This document shows, in pieces, positions 52,764 through 60,294 of a DNA stretch of 64,000 nt (positions are counted from its first letter, which is position 1; every line of letters begins with the position of its first letter). The DNA is taken from positions 124,001-188,000 of the forward strand of contig NZ_WJIB01000008.1 in the NCBI RefSeq assembly GCF_019400745.1. Reading direction: 5' to 3'. A model generated the notes under the pieces. That model did no database searches. It worked only from the letters and a program-made list of their open reading frames with translations, and was not told the DNA's origin. Position numbers and translations under genes: made by a program. Source of the DNA: Cohnella sp. CFH 77786. Its GTDB lineage: Bacteria > Bacillota > Bacilli > Paenibacillales > Paenibacillaceae.

Positions 52764-54550
52764 GTTTCCTGCCCCTTCCCCATGCCCATGAATTGGTCTT
52801 GACCTGCCGCCGGCCCGTCCGGCCGCGGCAGAGGCAACGCCGCAAGCCGCGGAGGCGCTTCTTCGCCGGAGTAGAGGATGACGAGAGCCGTGCCCGCTGA
52901 ACGGTCCACCCGGCCTTCCTGCACCCATACCCCGTAATCGAACGGAATCCGGTCGAGCGAAGCTTTCTTCTGAAGCTCCCGCTCTTCCATGCCGAGGCGC
53001 TCCGCCGCCCATTTCAGGCCGGCCGTCCATTCCTTCTTGTCCAGCCGGTCTTCCCACCATGTTTTGCGCGGCTTGTACTTATGCTGCAAATAATAGTCGA
53101 TCTTAAGCAGCGCGAAGGCCGCGTCCCGATCCAAGCCCTGCGGGTTGTCCGACTCCAGGAAAGACCAAATCCGGACGAACAGATCCTCGAGCTGATGCCC
53201 GATCCGGCTCCAGCCCCGGGACTCCCAATAATCGCCGAACCGCTGGAAAAAATCGAACGGCGACGGATACACCCGCCCGACCAAGTATTCCATCGTCCGG
53301 TCCATGCGGTGGGCGTTCCAATATTTCTCGAGCACATCCTCCACCCGTTTGATCCGGACGATGTCCGAGAACGGCATGACGTCGCTGCCGAGCATCTCGT
53401 ACGGCGCCCGTTCCATGTAGACGTATCCGTATTTCCCGGCGTCGCGCCGCAGCCCGGTTCCCCGCAGCATCTTGAGGAAGCCGAGCTGCAGCTCCTCCGG
53501 CCGAAGCGCGAACACGTCGTTGAACGTTTTCCGGAACGTGTCGTAATCCTCGTGCGGAAGGCCCGCGATCAGATCCAGATGCTGGTCGATCTTGCCGCTT
53601 TCCTTGATTTTCGTCACGGTCCGGGTGAGCTTGGCGAAATTCTGGCGGCGCTGCACCGCGAGGTTCGTCGGGTCGTTCGTCGACTGTACCCCGATCTCGA
53701 ACCGGAACACTCCGGGCGGCGCATGCTCGGCCAGAAAATCCAGCACCTCCGGCCGCATGATGTCCGCCGTGATCTCGAATTGAAACACGCAGCCCCGGTG
53801 GTTGTCGATCAGGAACTGAAAGATTTCCATCGCGTACTCTCGTTTGATGTTGAACGTCCGGTCCACGAATTTGATCAGCTTCGCCCCGCTGTCGATCAGG
53901 TACAGCAGATCCGACTTGACCCGTTCCATGTCGAAATAGCGGACGCCCACCTCGATGCTCGACAAGCAGAACTGGCAGCTGAACGGGCATCCTCGGCTCG
54001 TCTCGAAATAAACGACGCGGTTGCGGAGCGACGGAATGTCTTCCGGGAAACGGTGAGGAGACGGGATCGCGTTCAAATCGAGCTTCGGCCGCCCCGGCGT
54101 GATGACCGCCTCCGCCTGTCCTTCCTTGCGGTAAGCGAGCCCGAAAACGAAATGGTATTTCCGGTCGCCGGAGATCTCCCGCAGCAAATCCCGGAACGTC
54201 TCTTCGCCTTCGCCCATGACGATGAAGTCGACGGCGGGCAGCCGTGCCATCCACTCCTCCGTATCGTAAGAGACTTCAGGCCCCCCGAGCACGATTTTCA
54301 CGTCCGGAAGCACCTTGCGGAGCATGTCCACGACGGCAATCGTTTCTTCGATGTTCCAGATGTAGCACGAAAACCCGATCACGTCGGGCTTCCTGCCGAA
54401 CAGGTCGGCGGCGATGCTCATCGCCGGATCCTTGATCGTATATTCGGCGATTTGCACATCGAACTCGCCCGCGCAATATGCTTTCAAATAGCGCAACGCG
54501 AGCGAAGTGTGAATATATTTGGCGTTCAGCGTCGCGAGGACGACGTTCAT
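52760..54550 (-). CDS. B12-binding radical SAM protein (DUF4080-type)
   Basis: Protein of 596 residues with an N-terminal B12-binding-like Rossmann domain (about 1-140; MSIAADLFGRKPDVIGFSC, VLGGPEVSYD) that lacks the classical DxHxxG base-off motif. The radical SAM core follows, with C188, C192 and C195 in SRGCPFSCQFC, and a C-terminal DUF4080-like region. Substrates of this group are unknown; tRNA or lipid methylthiolation has been suggested for distant relatives. The ATG has AGAGG upstream; the upstream nine-codon extension has none. It is coupled to the aldo/keto reductase. Confidence 0.9.
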   Translation of the reverse strand: MNVVLATLNAKYIHTSLALRYLKAYCAGEFDVQIAEYTIKDPAMSIAADLFGRKPDVIGFSCYIWNIEETIAVVDMLRKVLPDVKIVLGGPEVSYDTEEWMARLPAVDFIVMGEGEETFRDLLREISGDRKYHFVFGLAYRKEGQAEAVITPGRPKLDLNAIPSPHRFPEDIPSLRNRVVYFETSRGCPFSCQFCLSSIEVGVRYFDMERVKSDLLYLIDSGAKLIKFVDRTFNIKREYAMEIFQFLIDNHRGCVFQFEITADIMRPEVLDFLAEHAPPGVFRFEIGVQSTNDPTNLAVQRRQNFAKLTRTVTKIKESGKIDQHLDLIAGLPHEDYDTFRKTFNDVFALRPEELQLGFLKMLRGTGLRRDAGKYGYVYMERAPYEMLGSDVMPFSDIVRIKRVEDVLEKYWNAHRMDRTMEYLVGRVYPSPFDFFQRFGDYWESRGWSRIGHQLEDLFVRIWSFLESDNPQGLDRDAAFALLKIDYYLQHKYKPRKTWWEDRLDKKEWTAGLKWAAERLGMEERELQKKASLDRIPFDYGVWVQEGRVDRSAGTALVILYSGEEAPPRLAALPLPRPDGPAAGQDQFMGMGKGQET

Positions 54551-54619
54551 GGCGTTACCTCTCTTGAAGTCAGGCATCTCCTCTATTGTACCGGATAACG
54601 AGGCTCCGTGCCATGATCA

Positions 54620-54654
54620 TGCAACAAAGCCGGTTCCGCAAGGGGAACCGGCTT
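54620..54654 (-). terminator. Terminator of the beta-glucosidase gene
   Basis: AAGCCGGTTCC and GGAACCGGCTT form a perfect 11-base stem read leftward, followed by TGTTGCATG. Confidence 0.75.
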
Positions 54655-54678
54655 CCGGTCTCGTTCGGGGGCTGTCCG

Positions 54679-56025
54679 CTACACGTCGAAGCCGCCGTCC
54701 GCGATCACTTGCCGAATGAAATAATAGCTGTCCTTCGGGTGGCGCGCCAACGTCTCATAGTCGGTATAAACGATGCCGAAACGCTTGCGGTAGCCCTCGG
54801 CCCACTCGAAGTTGTCCAGCAGCGACCAGGCGAAATAGCCTTTGAGCGGCACGCCCGAAGAGATCAAGCGGTGGCACTGGACGAAATGCTTCCTGTAATA
54901 TTCCGTCCGCTTGACGTCATGCACGCGGTTGTCCGCGGTCAGCTCGTCATCGTAGCAGGCGCCGTTCTCGGTGATGTATATCGGGGTATCGCCGTATTCC
55001 TCGTGCACCCATTTGAGCGTTTTGTAGAGCGCTTCGGGGTAGACGTTCCAGCCGATGTCCGTCCGGTCGAAGCCGACTTGCACTTCCTCGTAGTCGAATA
55101 ATCCTTCGTTCTCCTTGTATCGGCCGTAGTTGCCGGTATAGAAGTTGATGCCGATGAAGTCGATTTTCTGCGCGATCGTCTCCATGTCGCCCGGCTCGAT
55201 CGGAACCTCCGCTCCCTTGGCGCGGAACCAATCCACGAGGAATTGGGGGTATGTCCCCTTGAAGGTCGGATCCATGAACCATTCGTTGTTCCATGCGCGT
55301 GACCGGCGTGCCGCTTCGGCGTCTTCCGGGGAAGTCGAATGCGGTTCGCACCAGTTGAGGTTGTGCGTCGTTCCGATTTCGCCTTGAATGCCGAGCTCGC
55401 GGAATTTCTTTACCGTGAGTCCGTGGGCGACCAGGCAGTGATGGGCTACCGTCACGCCCAACTGCAGATCCTTGAAGCCCGGCGCATGGATGCCGAGCGT
55501 ATTCGAAAGGAACGAAACGCACCACGTCTCGTTAAACGTAATCCATTGCTTGATTTTTCCGTTGAACGCTTGGAACACGGTTTCCGCATATTTAACGAAC
55601 GCGTCGATCGTCGAGCGGGAAGCCCAGCCCCCTTGGTCCTGCAGCGCTTGCGGCAAATCCCAATGGTACAGCGTGACGCAAGGCTGGATGCCGGCCGCGA
55701 GCAGCGCATCGACAACCCGGGCGTAATAATCAAGGCCTTCCTGGTTCACTTCGCCGATCCCCTTCGGAAAAATGCGGGGCCACGCGATCGAGAAGCGGTA
55801 CGCTTTGACGCCCAGCTTCTTCAGCAGCGCGATATCTTCTTCGTACCGGTGGTAGCTGTCGCATGCGACATCGCCGGTGTCGCCTCCGACCACTTTGCCC
55901 GGCGTATGCGAGAACGTGTCCCAGATGGACGGGCCGCGCCCGCCTTCTTGAACGGCGCCTTCGATCTGGTACGACGCCGTGGCGGTTCCCCAGACGAAAT
56001 CTTGCGGGAAGTCCAATCGTGCCAA
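54679..56025 (-). CDS. bglB: GH1 beta-glucosidase
   Basis: Retaining glycoside hydrolase family 1 enzyme, 448 residues, cytosolic (no signal). FPQDFVWGTATASYQIEGA opens the barrel; the acid/base glutamate is in TFNETW and the nucleophile in YITENGA; the aglycone WSLLDNFEWAEGY site is intact. A TTG start at 56025 is preferred because GGAGGAG lies six bases upstream; the ATG five codons earlier has no site and itself supplies that GGAGGAG. Substrates are cellobiose-like glucosides. Two palindromes upstream suggest sugar-dependent control. Confidence 0.93.
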   Translation of the reverse strand: MARLDFPQDFVWGTATASYQIEGAVQEGGRGPSIWDTFSHTPGKVVGGDTGDVACDSYHRYEEDIALLKKLGVKAYRFSIAWPRIFPKGIGEVNQEGLDYYARVVDALLAAGIQPCVTLYHWDLPQALQDQGGWASRSTIDAFVKYAETVFQAFNGKIKQWITFNETWCVSFLSNTLGIHAPGFKDLQLGVTVAHHCLVAHGLTVKKFRELGIQGEIGTTHNLNWCEPHSTSPEDAEAARRSRAWNNEWFMDPTFKGTYPQFLVDWFRAKGAEVPIEPGDMETIAQKIDFIGINFYTGNYGRYKENEGLFDYEEVQVGFDRTDIGWNVYPEALYKTLKWVHEEYGDTPIYITENGACYDDELTADNRVHDVKRTEYYRKHFVQCHRLISSGVPLKGYFAWSLLDNFEWAEGYRKRFGIVYTDYETLARHPKDSYYFIRQVIADGGFDV

Positions 56026-56078
56026 TGAAATCTCCTCCATGTGTTTGATGACAATGTGTTGGATAACAAATAGGATGT

Positions 56079-56109
56079 CGAATAAAGATTATTCGATGGA
56101 AAACGTTTT
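56079..56109. promoter_or_regulatory. Two palindromes upstream of the beta-glucosidase gene
   Basis: CGAATAA-AGA-TTATTCG (56079-56095) is a perfect 17-base palindrome, and AAAACGTTTT (56100-56109) a second one with the AACGTT centre favoured by LacI-type regulators; the latter only partly fits a catabolite-response element. Both lie 54-85 bases before the start, where a repressor would act. No regulator gene is adjacent. Confidence 0.5.
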
Positions 56110-56176
56110 ATTCCTGCCTCAGGCGGAGATTTCTTTAGATTTCTTGGGATTGCGCCATCATGTCGGTGCAACCGCG

Positions 56177-56392
56177 CTAAGCTCTCTGAACGAAAGTGGT
56201 GGCAAGCTTGTCGTTCTCCCGTTCCGGCTGCATCGGGGGTTCGGACGGCCGATCCGCGGACGGCGAAGAACGGACGGAATCCGAAGGCTCCGGCACGGGA
56301 CCCGTGCTTTGCCGCTGCGCGCAAGCGCCGAGAGCGATCGCCGCGGCCAGCGCAGCCGTAAGACCGAAGAAGCGATAAACCCGAGATGTCAT
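56177..56392 (-). CDS. Small putative lipoprotein
   Basis: Protein of 71 residues with a signal peptide, MTSRVYRFFGLTAALAAA, and a lipobox ending LGAC; the mature part is a short, polar, Pro/Ser/Glu-rich tail without a folded domain. It should be lipidated and exposed on the outer membrane face. The ATG at 56392 has GGGGGG six bases upstream. No function can be inferred. It is a single gene between bglB and the HAD phosphatase. Confidence 0.65.
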   Translation of the reverse strand: MTSRVYRFFGLTAALAAAIALGACAQRQSTGPVPEPSDSVRSSPSADRPSEPPMQPERENDKLATTFVQRA

Positions 56393-56537
56393 ACGCAACC
56401 CCCCATAAACCGTTGTACGGTTTATGACGATGGAAACGGCAGGAAGGTTGCATGCCGGCGGCCCGGTCTTTTCGCATCCGGGGATTTGCGCTACAATGAA
56501 GCGGATATGCGCTGCCAGGATGAAAGGATGAAACCCG

Positions 56538-57341
56538 ATGTCTTACCGTTTGATGGCCATGGATCTGGATGACACGCTGCTGACCGACGACTTGACCGTG
56601 ACCGAGAGCACGAAGGAAGCGATGAAGAAGGCCATCGCCCAAGGCGTCCGCCTGACGATCGCGACGGGGAGGATGTTCGATTCCGCCCAACGGATCGCGC
56701 GGCAGATCGGCCTCAACGTTCCGATTATCACGTACCAAGGTTCTCTGATCAAAAACCTGCTCGACGAGCAGGTGCTCTACGAGCGCTCCGTTCCGGCGGA
56801 GGCGGCCTTCAAGCTGTACGAGTATTGCCGCGAACGCGGACTGCATTTGCAAACCTATATCGACGACAAGCTGTATGCCCCCGAGGAAAACGACAAGCTT
56901 CTCGGTTACGCCAATTTGTCCAAAATCCCGTACACGATCGAGCCGGATTTCGGCAAGCTGATGTCGCACCCGAAGCAGACCAAGCTGCTGATCATCGATG
57001 AGCCCGTGCGGCTGGACGCCATGATACCGGAGCTGCGGGAGCTTCTGGGGCACGAGGTGCATGTGACGAAATCGAAGCCGCATTTTCTCGAGTTTATGCA
57101 CCATGAAGGGACGAAGGGCCATGCGCTTCGTTTCCTTGCCGCCCACTTCGGCATCCCGATCGAAGAGACGATCGCGATCGGCGATGCGATGAACGACCGC
57201 GAAATGATCGAAGCGGCCGGTCTCGGCGTGGCGATGTCGAATTCGGTTCCGGCCCTTAAGGAAATCGCCGACTATGTGACGCTCAGCAATAACGATGACG
57301 GCGTGCGGCACGTGCTGGAGAAGTTCGTGCTGAACGCGTGA
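56538..57341 (+). CDS. Cof-type HAD phosphatase
   Basis: HAD-superfamily phosphatase with a C2B cap, 267 residues. Motif I is MAMDLDDTLLTDD (nucleophile aspartate), motif II IATGRM, motif III lysine near TKLLIID or HEGTKGHAL, and motif IV IGDAMNDREMI. Relatives (YwpJ, YitU, YkrA) dephosphorylate sugar phosphates, flavin precursors or PLP. The ATG follows GAAAGGATGAAACCCG. Ends at a strong bidirectional hairpin. Confidence 0.92.
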   Translation: MSYRLMAMDLDDTLLTDDLTVTESTKEAMKKAIAQGVRLTIATGRMFDSAQRIARQIGLNVPIITYQGSLIKNLLDEQVLYERSVPAEAAFKLYEYCRERGLHLQTYIDDKLYAPEENDKLLGYANLSKIPYTIEPDFGKLMSHPKQTKLLIIDEPVRLDAMIPELRELLGHEVHVTKSKPHFLEFMHHEGTKGHALRFLAAHFGIPIEETIAIGDAMNDREMIEAAGLGVAMSNSVPALKEIADYVTLSNNDDGVRHVLEKFVLNA

Positions 57342-57363
57342 ACGCACCGATTTCGACCATAAC

Positions 57364-57405
57364 AAGAAACCTCCTCATCCGCACCGGCGGACAAGGAGGT
57401 TTCTT
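57364..57405. terminator. Bidirectional terminator
   Basis: AAGAAACCTCCT and AGGAGGTTTCTT are perfect 12-base arms between the convergent HAD and GRAS genes, with a T-rich tail on the + strand. Confidence 0.8.
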
Positions 57406-57411
57406 CATGTT

Positions 57412-58506
57412 TTAGTTTGAAACGGCACTGATCACGGAAACGAGATTGATATCGCCGGTGCCGAGCCCGATATGCCATTGGCCTGAGGTGACCGTTACGT
57501 CTTGGAGGTGATGACGGGTAAGGCTTTCTGAATCCGGACAAGAAGAGAAACCGGCCTTTTTCAACCGCGTGATCCAATTCGTCGTCGATTCGTGGCGTTC
57601 GCAGCGGGTATGTTCGGGGTTTGCGATAATGTCCTCGATCTCTCGGCCGAAAAATATTTTGAGCGCTCGGTTGTGTTCCGGCAAGAGATCAAGCTTATCG
57701 ATGAATTCGAACACCGCGGAAAAATGCCGCCAGCAATTGTTGAACCGACTCATTCTGTCCGATGTCTGGTGGTCCGAATCCGGCTCGCACATGACGAGGA
57801 TTGCCGGACGAAGCGAGCGAATCTTGCTCAGCACTTCGTCTTTGGCTGCCGATCCGCCCTCCATATCGCGAATATGATGCAGCGCGAAGGCTGCGTTGAC
57901 AAGGAGGCTTCCGCTTCCTGCCGCGATCCGCTTCCATGCCTCATCGGGCATTCTCTCGATTTCATAGGGAATCGGATGAAAAACAACACGGATGCCGCAG
58001 CTTGAGGCGGCTTGCATCACGTTGCGCTGCGCCTGTTGCAAGCAATCTTGGTTCGGTTCGATTGCATGCAGCGTGAATGTCGCGGGCCGCTTGCCCTGGC
58101 GGTGGAGCTCCTGCAGCAACGATACGATTTGGCGTCCGGTGCCGATTCCGACCTCCAGGAACGAGATATCTGCATCGGAATGGATGTACCGGGCAAGCAG
58201 ACCGTTCGCAAGGGGCGCGGCATGGGCAACAAACGGGATTTTTTGCGCAAGCAAATTGAACAGCGTGATTTGCGGAATGTCATGCTGCCGCAAGTAGAGG
58301 TTCATCTGCTCGTGTTGCTCGGGATTCACCCTTTTTAACATGGACTTGGCGAATAGGTAAGGCAGCAAATCGCCGGGGTGCTTCGCAATCTCCAGCCCTT
58401 CCGCGAAACGGGACAGCTTTGCCGGGGCATCCGTCTCGCCGGCATTACCCGGCTCGAGCAGCAGCGAGTGCAGCCTGTCATAAGGCGCTACTTGCAAAAG
58501 CGACAT
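57412..58506 (-). CDS. Bacterial GRAS-domain protein (predicted methyltransferase fold)
   Basis: Protein of 364 residues that I recognise as a GRAS domain, the family of plant DELLA and SCARECROW proteins. The VHIID-like motif is ISFLEVGIGTGRQIVSLLQ (115-133); the PFYRE-region equivalents are LLVNAAFALHHIRD (201-214) and IRSLRPAILVMCEPDSD (229-245), then FGREIEDII (286-294), RCERHESTTNWITRLKKAGF (301-320) and a degenerate end. The glycine-rich GIGTGR loop is that of a SAM-binding Rossmann fold, and bacterial members are thought to be small-molecule methyltransferases. AAAGGAG precedes the ATG. The substrate is unknown. Confidence 0.82.
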   Translation of the reverse strand: MSLLQVAPYDRLHSLLLEPGNAGETDAPAKLSRFAEGLEIAKHPGDLLPYLFAKSMLKRVNPEQHEQMNLYLRQHDIPQITLFNLLAQKIPFVAHAAPLANGLLARYIHSDADISFLEVGIGTGRQIVSLLQELHRQGKRPATFTLHAIEPNQDCLQQAQRNVMQAASSCGIRVVFHPIPYEIERMPDEAWKRIAAGSGSLLVNAAFALHHIRDMEGGSAAKDEVLSKIRSLRPAILVMCEPDSDHQTSDRMSRFNNCWRHFSAVFEFIDKLDLLPEHNRALKIFFGREIEDIIANPEHTRCERHESTTNWITRLKKAGFSSCPDSESLTRHHLQDVTVTSGQWHIGLGTGDINLVSVISAVSN

Positions 58507-58924
58507 TTCGATTCTCCTTTCGTAATTGCGGGTTACGAATGCGCCCGTTGTCGCTTTCCGGAAAACACGGATCTCATCGATGGAAGAATCCGTTGTCTCC
58601 TTCCGCGTTCCTTCGGGCCGATATTGGTCAAGGCGACTTCCACACCCGGTCCGCTGAGAACGGTGCTTTTGATTCGGGCCCGTTCCCTTTCTTATTCTAG
58701 GACGGAGAACGCCGGCCCGCAGTCGGGTGTTTTACGTATTTGTCGTCGGAAGAACTACGTATTTTCGAATGGACGTTACTGAGCATCAGAGTTGAGCTTC
58801 CGGAGCATACTTTTTTTCATAAGCCCGGATTGAGATGACCATGTATCGGAACGGTTGCGATTACATATTTCTCCATCCGCTTCACCTCAAGAATAACGGT
58901 TATCCCTGGACATTCTCATCTTTG
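58507..58924. promoter_or_regulatory. GRAS gene upstream region with TACGTATTT direct repeat
   Basis: This 418-base gap separates two leftward genes. TACGTATTT occurs at 58733-58741 and 58756-58764, 23 bases apart, two helical turns. A TAGAAT box lies at about 58695-58700 on the minus strand, between these repeats and the GRAS gene. No open frame with a ribosome site was seen. The repeats could be an activator site, which is an inference from spacing alone. Confidence 0.35.
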
Positions 58925-59608
58925 TCATTTGATTTGCTGCTGCTCTTCGTCCGTTATGAAATAGGCATGAATGTCATAGTGAGGAATTTCGAATCCTTCG
59001 TGCCCATGCTCTTGGAATTCGATATCCGTCTGAATGACGGCGGGCGAAGGCACGCCTTTCATTCCGGATAAATTCACATGGGAGGTTCCCTTGATGAAAT
59101 CTTCCTGCGCGATCATGTACTCGATAAACACCAGTTTGCCTTCGTAGACTCCGTAGATCGGACCCGTGGGCAAATCTTGCAAATTCCCCCAATGCTCGCC
59201 CATCGCCGGAACAACAGGGGTCAATTGAATACTGCCTGCCGGCAGCGCCAGAACGTATGCTTCTTGATTTTCCTCATTCCAGGATACCTGCTGTGCGCCG
59301 ATGGCGGCCGCCAAATCCCGGATCGGTGCGGTTGGCTCTCCTTTATACAGGCGGATCTCTTTCAACGTTACTCCGTTAAAAACAGCGGTGCGATTGTCAG
59401 CTGCAACCGCAGCGTCCTTGCCGAAAAGATAAGCAAAAGCATCGAGAGAAACGAATAATTTCCCGCTCGCGAAATGATTGGCTCCGGAATTCAACCTCAC
59501 GCCATTCACAAGAACCGAAGCCTCCCTGGAATCATGGCCGGCATGTGCGGAAACCGTGCCGATGGTTGCCGAAAATAGGAAAACAATGATAAGCAATGCT
59601 TTTTTCAT
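58925..59608 (-). CDS. Secreted protein with copper-amine-oxidase N-terminal-type stalk domain
   Basis: Exported protein of 227 residues. The signal peptide is MKKALLIIVFLFSATIGTVSAHA. Residues 30 to about 120 match the Cu_amine_oxidN1 stalk repeat (VLVNGVRLNSGANHFASGK, LFVSLDAFAYLFGKDA, IRDLAAAIGAQQVSWNEENQ), common in Paenibacillaceae surface proteins and not itself an oxidase. The C-terminal half (AMGEHWGNLQDLPTGPIYGV, HGHEGFEIPHYDIHAYF) is histidine- and acid-rich and could bind metal. GGAGAAGGAAGG precedes the ATG. The CopD-like gene is 45 bases upstream. Confidence 0.8.
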   Translation of the reverse strand: MKKALLIIVFLFSATIGTVSAHAGHDSREASVLVNGVRLNSGANHFASGKLFVSLDAFAYLFGKDAAVAADNRTAVFNGVTLKEIRLYKGEPTAPIRDLAAAIGAQQVSWNEENQEAYVLALPAGSIQLTPVVPAMGEHWGNLQDLPTGPIYGVYEGKLVFIEYMIAQEDFIKGTSHVNLSGMKGVPSPAVIQTDIEFQEHGHEGFEIPHYDIHAYFITDEEQQQIK

Positions 59609-59653
59609 TTTGATTACCTTCCTTCTCCATGATTTATTCCAATGAATGATGTT

Positions 59654-60121
59654 CTACAAAGGCTTCCATACCGCCAAAAGCACATTGATGACAACGCCGA
59701 TATGGATCAGATCAAAACCGACGTAAAGGCGGTTGAACGCTTGCCGGGTCGTTTCCGACATGATTCCGCCGCTTTGCCTATCCTGTTCGATTTGTTTGCT
59801 TAATTTGCCGTTTCGGGGTCCTTGGACAAAGACGAACCCCAGGATAATGAGCGACATGATCACTTGTTTCATCCCCAGCCAGTCTCCGCTAAAAAAAGCA
59901 AGCTTCTCTTGGGCTGTCAACGCGATGCCGGAGAGCAATAACAGCACGACAGCCGGCACAAAGATTCGGGATGTGGAAATAAACAGCTTAATCAGTTCGA
60001 GCTCCAGCTCTTTGCCGGCAACTTTCCTCGCTTTTTGTACGACGACGAACCTCTCGTAAACGGCACCTCCGAGCCAAATCGCTGCCGAGATCAAATGAAT
60101 GCTCAATAAAACAACGAACAC
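59654..60121 (-). CDS. CopD/DUF2269-like membrane protein
   Basis: Membrane protein of 155 residues with four hydrophobic segments. The first helix has SIHLISAAIWLGGAVYERFV, the H-x6-WLGG pattern of CopD and DUF2269 proteins; FVQGPRNGKLSKQIEQDR forms a cytoplasmic loop and FDLIHIGVVINVLLAVW the last helix with another histidine. Such proteins bind haem or copper; the role here is unknown. The GTG start follows AAGGATGAGG. It is divergent from the LuxR-type gene and cotranscribed with the secreted protein. Confidence 0.75.
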   Translation of the reverse strand: MFVVLLSIHLISAAIWLGGAVYERFVVVQKARKVAGKELELELIKLFISTSRIFVPAVVLLLLSGIALTAQEKLAFFSGDWLGMKQVIMSLIILGFVFVQGPRNGKLSKQIEQDRQSGGIMSETTRQAFNRLYVGFDLIHIGVVINVLLAVWKPL

Positions 60122-60254
60122 GATACCTCATCCTTTACCTTGGGAATAACCTCTTGAAATGCCGCCATGTTATAATGAGTCTCTAACGATCCTTCATCCC
60201 CCCTCCATTCCATTGCGACAACGAAAGTATAAAACAGGAGAAAAGCAAATCTAA

Positions 60255-60270
60255 GTATACTCGGGTATAC
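60255..60270. promoter_or_regulatory. GTATAC-N4-GTATAC palindrome upstream of the LuxR-type gene
   Basis: GTATAC-TCGG-GTATAC is a dyad with perfect 6-base arms, 24 bases before the ATG. It overlaps a possible -10 box (TATACT, 60256-60261). The same 6-4-6 design recurs at 62300-62315 behind the gene, which suggests autoregulation. Confidence 0.6.
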
Positions 60271-60294
60271 ATTTCCATTTCGGAGGACTTGCTC

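Noticed and set aside
56098-56112. Catabolite-response element (cre) before the beta-glucosidase gene
   Set aside because: Two consensus positions fail; reported only as a generic AACGTT palindrome.
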